Positions 34,576 to 44,032 of a stretch of DNA of 64,000 nucleotides are shown here, piece after piece. This stretch comes from SVKR01 sp963649145 (lineage in GTDB: Bacteria; Bacillota; Clostridia; Oscillospirales; Oscillospiraceae), in the NCBI GenBank assembly GCA_963649145.1, contig CAVJGI010000001.1, forward strand, positions 1 to 64,000. The letters run 5' to 3'. A model generated the notes under the pieces. The model was given only the letters and a program-made list of their open reading frames with translations, did not search any database and was not told the origin of the DNA. Both the position numbers and the translations under genes were made by a program. The stretch's first letter is position 1, and each line of letters starts with the position of its first letter.

Positions 34576-35866
34576 AAAGATCACCTTCAAAAAGCCGAAC
34601 GCCAAAAATATCCTCTTTAAGCCGAACACCAAAAATATCCTCTTTGCGATCGTCGCGCTGTTCTGCTCGCTGCTCATCTGGGTCTTCGTCACGGATAGTC
34701 AGGGCGAGGACATCACCCAGACCTTCTCCGGCGTCCGCGTCGTGTTCGAGGGCGAGACCACCATGCGCGAGTCGCGCGGGCTCATCGTCTCGGAGACGAG
34801 CAGCAACACCGTAAAGCTCACCGTCACGGGCAGCCGCCGCACCGTGTTCAACCTCAAGGCGGAGGACCTCACCGTCGCGGTGGACCTCAGCGGCATTTCC
34901 CGCACCGGCAACTACTCGCTGACGCCGAAGATCAACTTCCCCTCCAAGACGGACACCAGCGCCATCACGAGCTGGGCGACCGATCCGGACAGCATCAGCT
35001 TTTATGTGGACAAGCTCAGCCGCAAGACCGTCCCCGTCGAGGGCGAGTTCAACGGCCGCGCGGCGGACGGCTTCAGCGCTGAGCCGCTGGAGTTCTCGCC
35101 GAGCACCGTCGTGCTCTACGGACCGGAAAAGGTCCTCGCCATGGTCGACCACGCCTTCGTGGAGGTCAACCGCGAGGATGTGGACAAGACCCTCAGCTTC
35201 GACAGCACCTTCGTCCTCATTGACGGCGACGGCAATGAGTTCACGAGCGACGAGATCACGACCGATGTGGACACCGTGGCGGTCACGCTGCCGATCCTCG
35301 CCGTGAAGGAGGTCAACCTCATCGTGGACCTCGTCCCCGGCGGCGGCGCGACGGAGAACAACGTCAAATGGAAGCTCGAACCGGACAGCATTACCCTCAC
35401 GGGCGACAGCGAGACCCTCGCCGGGGTGAACAACATCTCCCTTGCGAAGATCGACCTCTCCACCGTCGACGAGGCGCTGACCGAAACCTACAAGATCGTC
35501 ATCCCGAACGACACGGAGAGCACGAGCGGCGTCCGCGAGGCGACGCTCACGCTGGAGATCGGCGGGCTTTATAAGGAGAGCGTCAGTATCGAGCAGAGCA
35601 ACATCTCCTGCGTCAACGTCAGCGAGGGCTACACGGCGGAGATCATGAGCGACTCGCTCGACGGCGTCATCCTCCGCGGCCCGGAGGCGGATGTCAAGGC
35701 GATCTCCGAGGTCAACGTCCGCGCGGTCGCGGACCTGAAGGACTACGGCACCGCGACGGGCATTGTCTCCGTCCCGGTCAAGATCACGGTGGACGGCAGC
35801 ACAACGGTCGGCGCCGTGGGCGAATACAGAATTTACGTCAATATTATCAAGGGAACGGGTGATTAA
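34568..35866 (+). CDS. cdaR: YbbR-domain regulator of CdaA
   Basis: 432 residues. A short cytoplasmic head and one membrane helix (about 27-45) are followed by four YbbR-type beta repeats outside the membrane. CdaR modulates CdaA activity in Firmicutes. Its N-terminus carries a nine-residue tandem repeat (KPNAKNILF then KPNTKNILF) encoded by a 27-base DNA repeat. It overlaps cdaA, so the two are coupled. Confidence 0.93.
   Translation: MDKKITFKKPNAKNILFKPNTKNILFAIVALFCSLLIWVFVTDSQGEDITQTFSGVRVVFEGETTMRESRGLIVSETSSNTVKLTVTGSRRTVFNLKAEDLTVAVDLSGISRTGNYSLTPKINFPSKTDTSAITSWATDPDSISFYVDKLSRKTVPVEGEFNGRAADGFSAEPLEFSPSTVVLYGPEKVLAMVDHAFVEVNREDVDKTLSFDSTFVLIDGDGNEFTSDEITTDVDTVAVTLPILAVKEVNLIVDLVPGGGATENNVKWKLEPDSITLTGDSETLAGVNNISLAKIDLSTVDEALTETYKIVIPNDTESTSGVREATLTLEIGGLYKESVSIEQSNISCVNVSEGYTAEIMSDSLDGVILRGPEADVKAISEVNVRAVADLKDYGTATGIVSVPVKITVDGSTTVGAVGEYRIYVNIIKGTGD
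34592..34645 (+). repeat. 27-bp tandem repeat inside cdaR
   Basis: Two consecutive 27-base units (34592-34618 and 34619-34645) differing at one position, in frame, immediately before the membrane helix. Confidence 0.9.
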
Positions 35867-35872
35867 GAAGCT

Positions 35873-36751
35873 ATGATCAAAAGCATGACGGGCTACGGCA
35901 GCGCCAAGGGCGCCTGCGGCGGCCTTGAGATCAGCATCGAGCTCAAAAGCGTCAATAACCGCTACTTGGACTGCTCCGTGCGCCTGCCGCGGAACCTTCT
36001 GTTCGCGGAGGAGACGGTGAAGTCCTGCGTCGGGCGGCACATTTCCAGAGGAAAGGTGGACGTGTTCGTCAACGTCGCCAGCACCGGCACGGAGGAGACG
36101 GTCGTCCGCGTCAACGAGTCGCTTGCCGCGGGCTACTGCAAGGCGGTCCGCTCCGTGGCGGAGCGCTTCGGCATGGACGGGGAGCTGAACGCCCTCGCGT
36201 TCTGCCGCTTTCCGGACGTGCTGACTGTTGAAAAAGCAGATCTGGACGCCGAAGCCATGACCGCCGCGATCGCGGAGATCACGGACGCCGCGCTTACGGA
36301 GTTCGACAAAATGCGATGCCGCGAGGGGGAAAAGCTCCGCGAGGACATCGCCGGCAGGCTCTGCACCGTGGAGTCTTACGTCTCCGCCGTCGAGCGCCGC
36401 TCGCCCCAGACGGTGGCGGAATACCGCGAAAAGCTCTGGCGCAAGATGTGCGAGGTGCTGGAGAGCAGCACGGTGGACGAGCAGCGCATCCTGCTCGAAG
36501 CCGGTATTTTTGCCGATAAGGTCGCCGTTGACGAGGAGACCGTCCGCCTCCGCAGCCACGTTGCCCAGATGCGCGAGATGCTGGAGACCGGCTCTCCCAT
36601 CGGGCGCAAGATGGACTTTCTCGTGCAGGAATTCAACCGCGAGAGCAACACCATCGGCTCAAAGTGCAGCGACAGCGAGATCACGAAGGTGGTCATCGAG
36701 CTCAAAAGCGAGATCGAAAAGATCCGCGAGCAGATCCAGAACATTGAATGA
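35873..36751 (+). CDS. yicC: YicC-family endoribonuclease
   Basis: 292 residues. It starts MIKSMTGYGSAKG and has ELKSVNNRYLD near residue 22, both diagnostic. The C-terminal DUF1732-type helix contains GRKMDFLVQEFNRE and ends with KSEIEKIREQIQNIE. The family includes stress-linked RNases. yicC-remA-gmk-rpoZ-priA-def-fmt is a conserved Firmicute order, found here complete. Confidence 0.95.
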   Translation: MIKSMTGYGSAKGACGGLEISIELKSVNNRYLDCSVRLPRNLLFAEETVKSCVGRHISRGKVDVFVNVASTGTEETVVRVNESLAAGYCKAVRSVAERFGMDGELNALAFCRFPDVLTVEKADLDAEAMTAAIAEITDAALTEFDKMRCREGEKLREDIAGRLCTVESYVSAVERRSPQTVAEYREKLWRKMCEVLESSTVDEQRILLEAGIFADKVAVDEETVRLRSHVAQMREMLETGSPIGRKMDFLVQEFNRESNTIGSKCSDSEITKVVIELKSEIEKIREQIQNIE

Positions 36752-36769
36752 GAGGGGAGCGGGAGAGAG

Positions 36770-37018
36770 ATGAAGCTCGTCAATATCGGATTCGGCAATC
36801 TCGCCGCCGCGTCCCGCATTTTGTCCATCGTGAGCCCGGAGAGCGCGCCCATCAAGCGTATCATTCAGGAAAGCCGCGACAAGGGCGTCCTCGTGGACGC
36901 CACCTTCGGACGCCGCACCCGCGCCGTCATCATTATGGACAGCGGCCACGTGATCCTCTCCGCGATTTTGCCGGAGACCATCGCCGGAAGAGCCGCGGGA
37001 GGTGACGCGGATGAGTGA
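36770..37018 (+). CDS. remA: RemA-family extracellular matrix regulator (DUF370)
   Basis: 82 residues. IGFGN near the start, then RIIQESRDKGVLVDATFGRR and TRAVIIMDSGHVILS are typical. RemA is a small DNA-binding protein that activates biofilm matrix genes in Bacillus. In clostridia its targets are less known. It overlaps the gmk start by 8 bases. Confidence 0.94.
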   Translation: MKLVNIGFGNLAAASRILSIVSPESAPIKRIIQESRDKGVLVDATFGRRTRAVIIMDSGHVILSAILPETIAGRAAGGDADE

Positions 37019-37601
37019 AAAAACCCAGCGCGGCGCGCTCATCATTGTCTCCGCGCCCTCCGGCTGCGGCAAGAGCACGCTGCTCCACCGCCTGATGGAA
37101 AAGCGCGAAAAGCTCCGCTTCTCCGTCTCCGCAACGACCCGCCCCCCGCGCGAGGGCGAGGTGGACGGGAAGGATTATTTCTTCGTGGACCATCCCACCT
37201 TCGAGCGCATGATCGCGGAGGACGCGTTTCTGGAGCACGCCGAGTATGTCGGCAATCACTACGGAACGCCCCGCGCCGCCGTCGAGAAGCTGCTGGACGC
37301 CGGGTATGACGTCTATCTCGATATCGACGTGCAGGGCGCGATGCAGATCAAGCGCATCCGCCCGGAGACCCTCACCATTTTCGTCACGCCGCCGAGCCTG
37401 CCGGAGCTGGAAAACCGCCTGCGCAGCCGCGGAACGGACAGTGACGAGGTCATCCGCTCCCGCCTCGAAGCGGCGGAGCGCGAGCTAATCCTGAAGGATC
37501 ATTACGATTACGTGGTAGTAAACGACGAGGTCGACCGCGCCGCGGGCGAGATCTCCGACCTCATCGACAGCTATAAAGCAAGACTCAGCCAGAAAGACTG
37601 A
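37011..37601 (+). CDS. gmk: Guanylate kinase
   Basis: 196 residues. P-loop SAPSGCGKSTLLHRL is near residue 16; SATTRPPREGEVDGKDYFF and DIDVQGA follow. It phosphorylates GMP. ATG 37011 is selected by GGGAGGTG just upstream rather than the in-frame codon at 37002. Confidence 0.97.
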   Translation: MSEKTQRGALIIVSAPSGCGKSTLLHRLMEKREKLRFSVSATTRPPREGEVDGKDYFFVDHPTFERMIAEDAFLEHAEYVGNHYGTPRAAVEKLLDAGYDVYLDIDVQGAMQIKRIRPETLTIFVTPPSLPELENRLRSRGTDSDEVIRSRLEAAERELILKDHYDYVVVNDEVDRAAGEISDLIDSYKARLSQKD

Positions 37602-37628
37602 AAAAATTTTTAAGAGGTGCTATTCAAA

Positions 37629-37880
37629 ATGATGCTCTATCCCCCCGTAGCCGATCTCGTCGACAAGGTCGGCAGCAGATACCAGCTTGTGAACGTCGTC
37701 GCCCAGCGCGCGAGAAAGATCTCCGCGGAGTATGAGGAAGCGGGCGAGCCGCTGGACGAGAAGGCGGTTTCCATCGCCATCAACGAGGTCTACACCGGAA
37801 AGCTCACCATCAACCGCGACGCCAAGCCCGCCGCCGAGGAGGAGACTCCCGCCGAGCCGGAGCAGTCGGCGGAGGAATAA
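37629..37880 (+). CDS. rpoZ: RNA polymerase omega subunit
   Basis: 83 residues. It has the typical SRYQLVNVVAQRARKI helix and an acidic end (EEETPAEPEQSAEE). Omega helps RNA polymerase assembly. It sits between gmk and priA as usual. Start ATG 37629 or 37632 follows GAGGTG at 37612-37617. Confidence 0.94.
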   Translation: MMLYPPVADLVDKVGSRYQLVNVVAQRARKISAEYEEAGEPLDEKAVSIAINEVYTGKLTINRDAKPAAEEETPAEPEQSAEE

Positions 37881-37939
37881 AAACCCGGCTTTTAAGAGCC
37901 GACACCCGCTTTTGAGAAAGGAGGTCCGCGGCAGAAGTT

Positions 37940-40195
37940 ATGGCAGAGCAGTTTGCAAAGGTCGCGGTCTCCGACGTCACCTATTGGGTCGATCGGCCCT
38001 ATGATTACCGTGTGCCGCCCGCGCTCATCGGCGCGGTCGTGCCGGGGATGCGCGTGGTCGTGCCGTTTTCGCGCGGCAACCGCCGCGCCGAGGGCGTTGT
38101 CCTGAGCCTTTCCGACCGCTGCGATTATGGCGCGAAGGTGAAGGAAATCGCCTCCGTCGAGGACGAGACCCCGCTTTTGACCGCGGACCAGCTCGATCTC
38201 GCGCTCTGGATGCGCGAGCGCTTTTTCTGCACGGTCTACGAGGCGCTGCGTGCCATGCTCCCCGCGGGACTCTGGTTCCGCAGCGACGGCAGCCGCCGCG
38301 TCGGTGACAAGCTGACCGACTGCATCCGCCTCGCGCTGACGGCGGAGGAGGCGGCGGAGCTCGCCGAACAGAAGGCGGGGCGCGCCAAAATGCAGTCCGC
38401 CGTGCTGCGATTGCTCTCCGCCGTCGGCGAGGGACCGATCGCGGAGGTCTGCGCCCTCACGGGCGCGAGCCGCCAGACGATCAAGACCCTCTGCGACGCC
38501 GGCGTGATCGAGCGCTTCACGCGCGAGGCGTTCCGCCGCCCGCAGTACCGCAGCGGTGAGGAGCGCAGCGCGCTGCCGGAGCTGAGCGAGGAGCAGCGGC
38601 GCGTGTTCGAGGGCTTGAACGCCCTCCGCGGGAGCGGCAGAGCGCAGGGCGCCTTGCTTCAGGGTGTCACCGGCAGCGGAAAGACCGCGGTCTATATCCG
38701 CCTCATCGCCGCCGAGCTCGAAGCGGGCGGCTCCGCGATACTGCTCGTTCCGGAGATCGCGCTCACGCCCCAGATGCTCGAAACCTTTTCCTCCTATTTC
38801 GGGGAGACCATCGCCGTGCTCCACAGCTCGCTTTCCACGGGGGAGCGCTATGACGAATGGAAGCGGATCAAAAACGGCTCTGCGCGCCTCGTGATCGGCA
38901 CGCGCAGCGCGATTTTTGCCCCGCTGGACCGCCCCGGCCTCATCATCATCGACGAGGAACAGGAGGACACCTATAAATCCGGCAGCGCGCCGCGCTACCA
39001 CGCGCGGGACGTCGCCGTCTGGCGCTGCGCCCGCGCCGGTTCGCTGCTGCTGCTCGGCAGCGCGACGCCGGACGTCTGCACCCGCTATCTCGCGGAGACC
39101 GGGCGCTACGCGCTCTTTGAGCTCAAAAACCGCTATAACTGCCTCGCGCTCCCGACGGTGGACATCGTCGATATGAAGCGCGAGCTCCGCGCCGGGAACG
39201 GCAGCTCCGTCAGCTCCTTCCTGCGCGATGAGCTGCAAAAAAACCTCGACAGCGGCGAGCAGACCATTCTGTTCTTAAATCGCCGCGGCACGGCGAAGCT
39301 CATCACCTGCGTCGACTGCGGCTATAACTTCAAGTGTCCGAGCTGCTCCGTGAACCTCACCTACCATGCGCCGCGCCGCCGCCTCGTCTGCCATGTCTGC
39401 GGCTACTCCCGCCCGGTCGCGCCCTGCTGCCCGGACTGCGGCGGGGAGCTGAAATTCACCGGCGACGGGACCGAGAAGGTCGAGCAGCAGCTGCGCGAGC
39501 TGTTTCCGGAGACGGAGATACTGCGCGTGGACACGGACACCGTCGCCGCCGCGGGCGGGCATGACGCGCTTTTCACCCGCTTCCGCAAGGAAAAGATCCC
39601 CATCATGATCGGCACCCAGATGGTCACGAAGGGGCTCAACTTTGAAAACGTCACCCTCGTGGGCGTCCTGCTCGCGGACCAGAGCCTTTACGCCGGTGAT
39701 TTCCGCGCCGGGGAGCGGACCTTTTCCCTCATCACGCAGGTGATCGGGCGTTCCGGCCGCGCCGTGCGCCCCGGACGCGCCGTGATCCAGACCTTTACGC
39801 CGGAAAATCAGGTCATCCGCTTCGCCTCCGCGCAGGATTACGATGGCTTTTACCGCAGCGAGATCGAGCTGCGCCGCGTGCTCCACTGCCCGCCCTTTAC
39901 CCAGCTCATCGCCCTGACCGTGACGGGCGTGGACGAGGCGCAGGTGCTGCGCTGCTGCACGGCGCTGCGCCGTCTGCTGGAGCACGCGCTCGCCGGAAAG
40001 CCGGGGACGGACCTGCTCGGTCCCGCGCCTTACCCGATCGTCAAGGTCGTGAACCGCTACCGCTACAAGCTGACCCTCCGCTGCCGTCCGGACCGGGAGA
40101 TCCGCGCTGCCGTTTCGCGCGCGCTCATCTGCTGCAACACGGACCGGGAGTTCCGCGGCGTCGCGGTTTACGCCGATCAGGACCCGCTGGAATGA
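37940..40195 (+). CDS. priA: Primosomal protein N' (replication restart helicase PriA)
   Basis: 751 residues. Walker A GVTGSGKTAVY is near residue 243 and the DEEQ box in IIIDEEQEDTYK near 336. Eight zinc-binding cysteines are arranged as CVDCGYNFKCPSC and CHVCGYS...CCPDCGG. Helicase motifs V and VI follow (GRSGRA). It restarts stalled forks. A GGAGGTC lies before ATG 37940. Confidence 0.97.
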   Translation: MAEQFAKVAVSDVTYWVDRPYDYRVPPALIGAVVPGMRVVVPFSRGNRRAEGVVLSLSDRCDYGAKVKEIASVEDETPLLTADQLDLALWMRERFFCTVYEALRAMLPAGLWFRSDGSRRVGDKLTDCIRLALTAEEAAELAEQKAGRAKMQSAVLRLLSAVGEGPIAEVCALTGASRQTIKTLCDAGVIERFTREAFRRPQYRSGEERSALPELSEEQRRVFEGLNALRGSGRAQGALLQGVTGSGKTAVYIRLIAAELEAGGSAILLVPEIALTPQMLETFSSYFGETIAVLHSSLSTGERYDEWKRIKNGSARLVIGTRSAIFAPLDRPGLIIIDEEQEDTYKSGSAPRYHARDVAVWRCARAGSLLLLGSATPDVCTRYLAETGRYALFELKNRYNCLALPTVDIVDMKRELRAGNGSSVSSFLRDELQKNLDSGEQTILFLNRRGTAKLITCVDCGYNFKCPSCSVNLTYHAPRRRLVCHVCGYSRPVAPCCPDCGGELKFTGDGTEKVEQQLRELFPETEILRVDTDTVAAAGGHDALFTRFRKEKIPIMIGTQMVTKGLNFENVTLVGVLLADQSLYAGDFRAGERTFSLITQVIGRSGRAVRPGRAVIQTFTPENQVIRFASAQDYDGFYRSEIELRRVLHCPPFTQLIALTVTGVDEAQVLRCCTALRRLLEHALAGKPGTDLLGPAPYPIVKVVNRYRYKLTLRCRPDREIRAAVSRALICCNTDREFRGVAVYADQDPLE

Positions 40196-40226
40196 GAACG
40201 AAAAGAGAAAAAGGAGTGTTTCATTT

Positions 40227-40745
40227 ATGGCACTGAGAAATATTGTGGAAAAAGGGGACGCCGTGCTGACCAAGCACTGCCGCCCCGTGACCGACTTCAA
40301 CGAAAAGCTGCACACCCTGCTCGACGATATGGCGGAGACGCTCGCCAAAGCCAACGGCGTCGGGCTCGCCGCGCCGCAGGTCGGAATCCTGCGCCGCGCC
40401 GTGCTCGTGCTGGAGACCAACGTTCCCGAAGGGGAGGACGAGTACGTCATCGAGCTCATCAACCCGGAGATCATCGAGCGCAGCGGCGAGCAGTCCGGTC
40501 CCGAAGGCTGCCTCAGCCTGCCGAACGTCTTCGGCTGGGTGACGCGCCCGGACCATATCCGCGTCCGCGCGCAGGACCGGGACGGCAACTGGTTCGAGGT
40601 CGAGGGCGACGGTCTGACTGCCCGCGCCTTCTGCCATGAGCTGGACCATTTAGACGGCATTTTGTTCGACGAGCTCGCCGACCACATCATGAGCGACGAG
40701 GAGCTCGACGAGTATTACGGCCACGCCGGGGACGGAGAAGATTAA
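40227..40745 (+). CDS. def: Peptide deformylase
   Basis: 172 residues. All three motifs are intact: GVGLAAPQVG (about 47), EGCLSLP (about 94) and the metal site HELDHLDG (about 137). It removes the formyl group from new proteins. It is followed by fmt after 7 bases, the usual pair. Confidence 0.97.
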   Translation: MALRNIVEKGDAVLTKHCRPVTDFNEKLHTLLDDMAETLAKANGVGLAAPQVGILRRAVLVLETNVPEGEDEYVIELINPEIIERSGEQSGPEGCLSLPNVFGWVTRPDHIRVRAQDRDGNWFEVEGDGLTARAFCHELDHLDGILFDELADHIMSDEELDEYYGHAGDGED

Positions 40746-40752
40746 GAACGCT

Positions 40753-41676
40753 ATGCGAATCGTGTTTATGGGCACGCCCGACTTTGCCGCGGCGTCGCTG
40801 GAAAAGCTGATCGAAAAGCAATATGAGGTCGTCGGCGTGTTCACCCAGCCGGACCGCCCGGCGGGGCGTGGCATGGAGCTGCGTCCGTCGCCGGTCAAGG
40901 CGCTCGCGCTCGCCTATGGTCTGCCGGTTTTTCAGCCGGAAAAGCTCCGCGGCAACGCCGAAGCGCTGGGGACGCTGCGCACCCTCGCGCCGGACATCGT
41001 TGTCGTGGTGGCTTACGGTAAGATTTTGCCGGACGAATATCTCGCCCTCCCGCCGCTCGGCTGCATCAATGTCCACGGCTCGCTCCTCCCGCGCTACCGC
41101 GGCAGCGCGCCCATCCAGTGGGCGGTGCTGAACGGCGACAAGGTGACGGGCGTCACGACGATGTATCTCGCCCATGATATGGACGCCGGTGACATCATCT
41201 ACCGCGCGGAGACGGAGATCGGCGAGTTCGAGACGAGCGGGGAGCTCTTTGACCGCCTCATGCACCTCGGCGCGGACCTGCTGGACCGCACCCTGCGCGA
41301 TATCGGGGCGGGCACCGCCCCGCGCATTCCGCAGGACCACGCCGCCGCGACCTATACGAAACAGCTGGATAAATCCATGTGCCCCATCGACTGGACGCGC
41401 GCGCCGCGCGAGATCGTGAAGCACATCTGCGGCCTGCAGCCGTGGCCCGTCGCCACGATGGAGCTGGAGGGCGGCGTTTTCCGCGTTTTCGCCGCGGAAT
41501 ATACCGAAAACCGCACCGCCGCCGCGCCGGGGACCGTTCTCGCCGCGGACAAGCGCGGGATCGAGCTCGCCTGCGGCGGGGGAGAGACCCTGCGCGTGAC
41601 GGAGCTTCAGGCACCCGGCAAAAAGCGGATGCGCGCGGCGGACTATCTGCTGGGGCATCCGATCCGGGTGGGCTGA
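40753..41676 (+). CDS. fmt: Methionyl-tRNA formyltransferase
   Basis: 307 residues. FMGTPDFAAASLEKL is at the start and the formyl-folate site includes NVHGSLLPRYRGSAPIQWA near residue 108. The C-terminal OB-like domain is present. It formylates initiator Met-tRNA, the counterpart of the upstream deformylase. Confidence 0.97.
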   Translation: MRIVFMGTPDFAAASLEKLIEKQYEVVGVFTQPDRPAGRGMELRPSPVKALALAYGLPVFQPEKLRGNAEALGTLRTLAPDIVVVVAYGKILPDEYLALPPLGCINVHGSLLPRYRGSAPIQWAVLNGDKVTGVTTMYLAHDMDAGDIIYRAETEIGEFETSGELFDRLMHLGADLLDRTLRDIGAGTAPRIPQDHAAATYTKQLDKSMCPIDWTRAPREIVKHICGLQPWPVATMELEGGVFRVFAAEYTENRTAAAPGTVLAADKRGIELACGGGETLRVTELQAPGKKRMRAADYLLGHPIRVG

Positions 41677-41678
41677 CA

Positions 41679-42995
41679 ATGGGCGACGCAAGACGCGCCG
41701 CACTGACGGCGCTGGAGCGCTGCCGACGCGGCGGTGCATGGTCGGACGCGGTGCTCTCCTCGGTCCTGACCGGCGAGGGGCTCGACGCGCGCGACCGCGG
41801 GCTCACCGCCGCGCTTTGCTACGGCGTGATGCAGAATCGGACCTATCTCGACTGGCGCATCGCCGCCGTGAGCAGCCTGCCGCTCCGGAAGATCGAACCG
41901 AAGGTGCTGGACGTGCTCCGCATTTCGGCTTATCAGCTTATTTTTATGGACCGCATCCCCGCTTCCGCGGCGGTGAACGAGGGCGTGAAGCTGACGCGCG
42001 CGATGGGCTTTGCCCGCGCCGCGGGCTTCGTCAACGCCGTGCTGCGCCGCCTCGCCTCCGCGCAGGAGCCGCTGCTCCCGGCGGACACGGCGGAGCGGTT
42101 ATCCATCCAATACAGCCACCCGCGCCCGCTCGTGGACGCGCTGCTGCTCCGCCTCGGCGAGACGGAGACGGAGGCGCTGCTCCGCTGCGATAATGCGCCC
42201 ACGCCCGCGGCGCTTCAGGTGAACACCCTGCGGACGGACTGTCAGTCGCTGCGTGCCCGGCTCGCCGCGGAGGGGCTCGAAACGGAGCCACACCCGTTTT
42301 TGACGGACTGCCTCATGGCGGACACGGTCGGCGACCTCGCCGCGCTCCCGGCGTTCCGGGAGGGACTTTTTTACGTGCAGGACGCCGCGGCGCGCCTCGC
42401 CGTAATAGCGGCGGAGCCGCAGCGGGGACAGAAGATTCTGGACGCCTGCGCCGCCCCCGGCGGCAAGAGCTTCGCCGCCGCCATCGCAGCGGGGGAGGCG
42501 GACATCACCGCCGGCGACCTGCATGAGAACAAGCTGAAGCGCATCCGCGAGAGCGCAGCGCGCCTCGGCGTTGACGATATGATCCAAACCCTCGCCTGTG
42601 ACGCGCGGGTAAGCCGCCCGGACTGGAACGGCGCGTTCGATCTCGTGATCGCGGATGTTCCGTGCAGCGGGCTTGGTGTGATCCGAAAAAAGCCGGATAT
42701 CCGCTGGAAGGACCCGGCGGACTTCGCCGCGCTGCCGGAAATTCAGGCGGCAATCCTGAAGAACACCGCGCGCTATGTCCGCGTAGGAGGGACGCTGCTC
42801 TATTCCACCTGCACCGTCCGGCGGGAGGAGAACGAGGACACGGTCCGCGCATTTTTAGCGGAGACGCCGGACTATATCGCGGAGCCCTTTACGCTCCCCG
42901 GCGGGCTGGACGCCCCGGAGGGGCTGCTCCAGCTCTGGCCCCAGCGCCACGGCACGGACGGATTTTTTATGGCAAAGCTCAGGAGAATGGCATGA
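41679..42995 (+). CDS. rsmB: 16S rRNA (cytosine-967-C5) methyltransferase
   Basis: 438 residues. An N-terminal NusB-like domain (about 1-130) is followed by a SAM-binding domain with DACAAPGGKSFA (about 260). The catalytic cysteines are in DVPCSGLGVIRKKPDI and YSTCTVRREENE. It starts 2 bases after the fmt stop and overlaps rlmN by 4 bases. Confidence 0.96.
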   Translation: MGDARRAALTALERCRRGGAWSDAVLSSVLTGEGLDARDRGLTAALCYGVMQNRTYLDWRIAAVSSLPLRKIEPKVLDVLRISAYQLIFMDRIPASAAVNEGVKLTRAMGFARAAGFVNAVLRRLASAQEPLLPADTAERLSIQYSHPRPLVDALLLRLGETETEALLRCDNAPTPAALQVNTLRTDCQSLRARLAAEGLETEPHPFLTDCLMADTVGDLAALPAFREGLFYVQDAAARLAVIAAEPQRGQKILDACAAPGGKSFAAAIAAGEADITAGDLHENKLKRIRESAARLGVDDMIQTLACDARVSRPDWNGAFDLVIADVPCSGLGVIRKKPDIRWKDPADFAALPEIQAAILKNTARYVRVGGTLLYSTCTVRREENEDTVRAFLAETPDYIAEPFTLPGGLDAPEGLLQLWPQRHGTDGFFMAKLRRMA

Positions 42996-44032
42996 CAGAC
43001 ATCAAAGCGATGCTCCCCGCGGAGCTTGAACAGTATATTGTCTCCCTCGGAGAGCCGAAATTCCGCGCAAAGCAGGTCTATTCGTGGCTTATGAAGGGCG
43101 TCGGCAGCTTCGACGAGATGCGCAACATCCCGCAGTCGCTGCGCGATAAGCTCGCCGCGGACGCCCGGCTTTTCCGCTTAAAGCGTCTGCGCAAGCAGGT
43201 CAGCGCGGCGGACGGCACCGTGAAATATCTCTGGGAGCTCGCCGACGGCAACGCCGTCGAGACGGTCGTCATGCGCTACGCACACGGGGCGACGGTCTGC
43301 ATCTCGTCCCAAGTCGGCTGCCGCATGGGATGCGCCTTCTGTGCGTCCACCATCGGCGGACTTGTGCGGAACCTGACCGCCTCCGAAATGCTCGACGAGG
43401 TGCTCTGCTCGGAGCTGGACCTCGGCGAAAAGATCAGCAACATCGTGCTGATGGGCATCGGCGAGCCGCTCGATAATTATGACAATGTTCTGCGCTTTCT
43501 GCGCCTTGTGAACTGCCCGGAGGGGCTGAATATCGGCATGCGCCATATTTCGCTCTCCACCTGCGGGCTGACCGCGGGGATCGCGAAGCTCGCGGAGGAG
43601 GACCTTCAGCTGACGCTCGCGATCTCGCTCCACGCACCGGACGACGAAACGCGCACGCGCCTGATGCCCGTCAACCGCGGCACCGGCGTGGACACGCTGA
43701 TCGGCGCCTGCGAGCGCTATTTCGCCGCAACGGGGCGGCGCATCACCTTTGAATACGCGATGATCAACGGCGTGAACGATTCGCCGGAGCAGGCGGAGGC
43801 GCTCGCGAAGCTTGCCCGCCGCGTCCGGGCGCATATTAACCTCATCCCGCTCAACCACGTCGAGGAGCGCGAGTTCGCGCCCTCCGCGCCGGAGCGGATG
43901 CGGGCATTTACGAAGATACTGGACACCCGCGGGGCGAATTACACCGTCCGCCGCTCGCTCGGCGGCGATGTGGACGCCTCCTGCGGACAGCTCCGGCGCA
44001 AGCGGGAGCTTGAAAGGGGGACGACGACATGA
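42992..44032 (+). CDS. rlmN: 23S rRNA (adenine-2503-C2) methyltransferase RlmN
   Basis: 346 residues. The radical SAM motif CRMGCAFC (Cys-x3-Cys-x2-Cys) is near residue 110. The methyl-carrying cysteine is in the C-terminal GGDVDASCGQL. It methylates A2503 of 23S rRNA and A37 of some tRNAs. It overlaps both neighbours by 4 bases, inside a tightly coupled run. Confidence 0.96.
   Translation: MTDIKAMLPAELEQYIVSLGEPKFRAKQVYSWLMKGVGSFDEMRNIPQSLRDKLAADARLFRLKRLRKQVSAADGTVKYLWELADGNAVETVVMRYAHGATVCISSQVGCRMGCAFCASTIGGLVRNLTASEMLDEVLCSELDLGEKISNIVLMGIGEPLDNYDNVLRFLRLVNCPEGLNIGMRHISLSTCGLTAGIAKLAEEDLQLTLAISLHAPDDETRTRLMPVNRGTGVDTLIGACERYFAATGRRITFEYAMINGVNDSPEQAEALAKLARRVRAHINLIPLNHVEEREFAPSAPERMRAFTKILDTRGANYTVRRSLGGDVDASCGQLRRKRELERGTTT

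Noticed and set aside
34451..36559. 702-codon minus-strand frame opposite cdaA, cdaR and yicC
   Set aside because: It spans three well-supported genes and has no recognisable domain.
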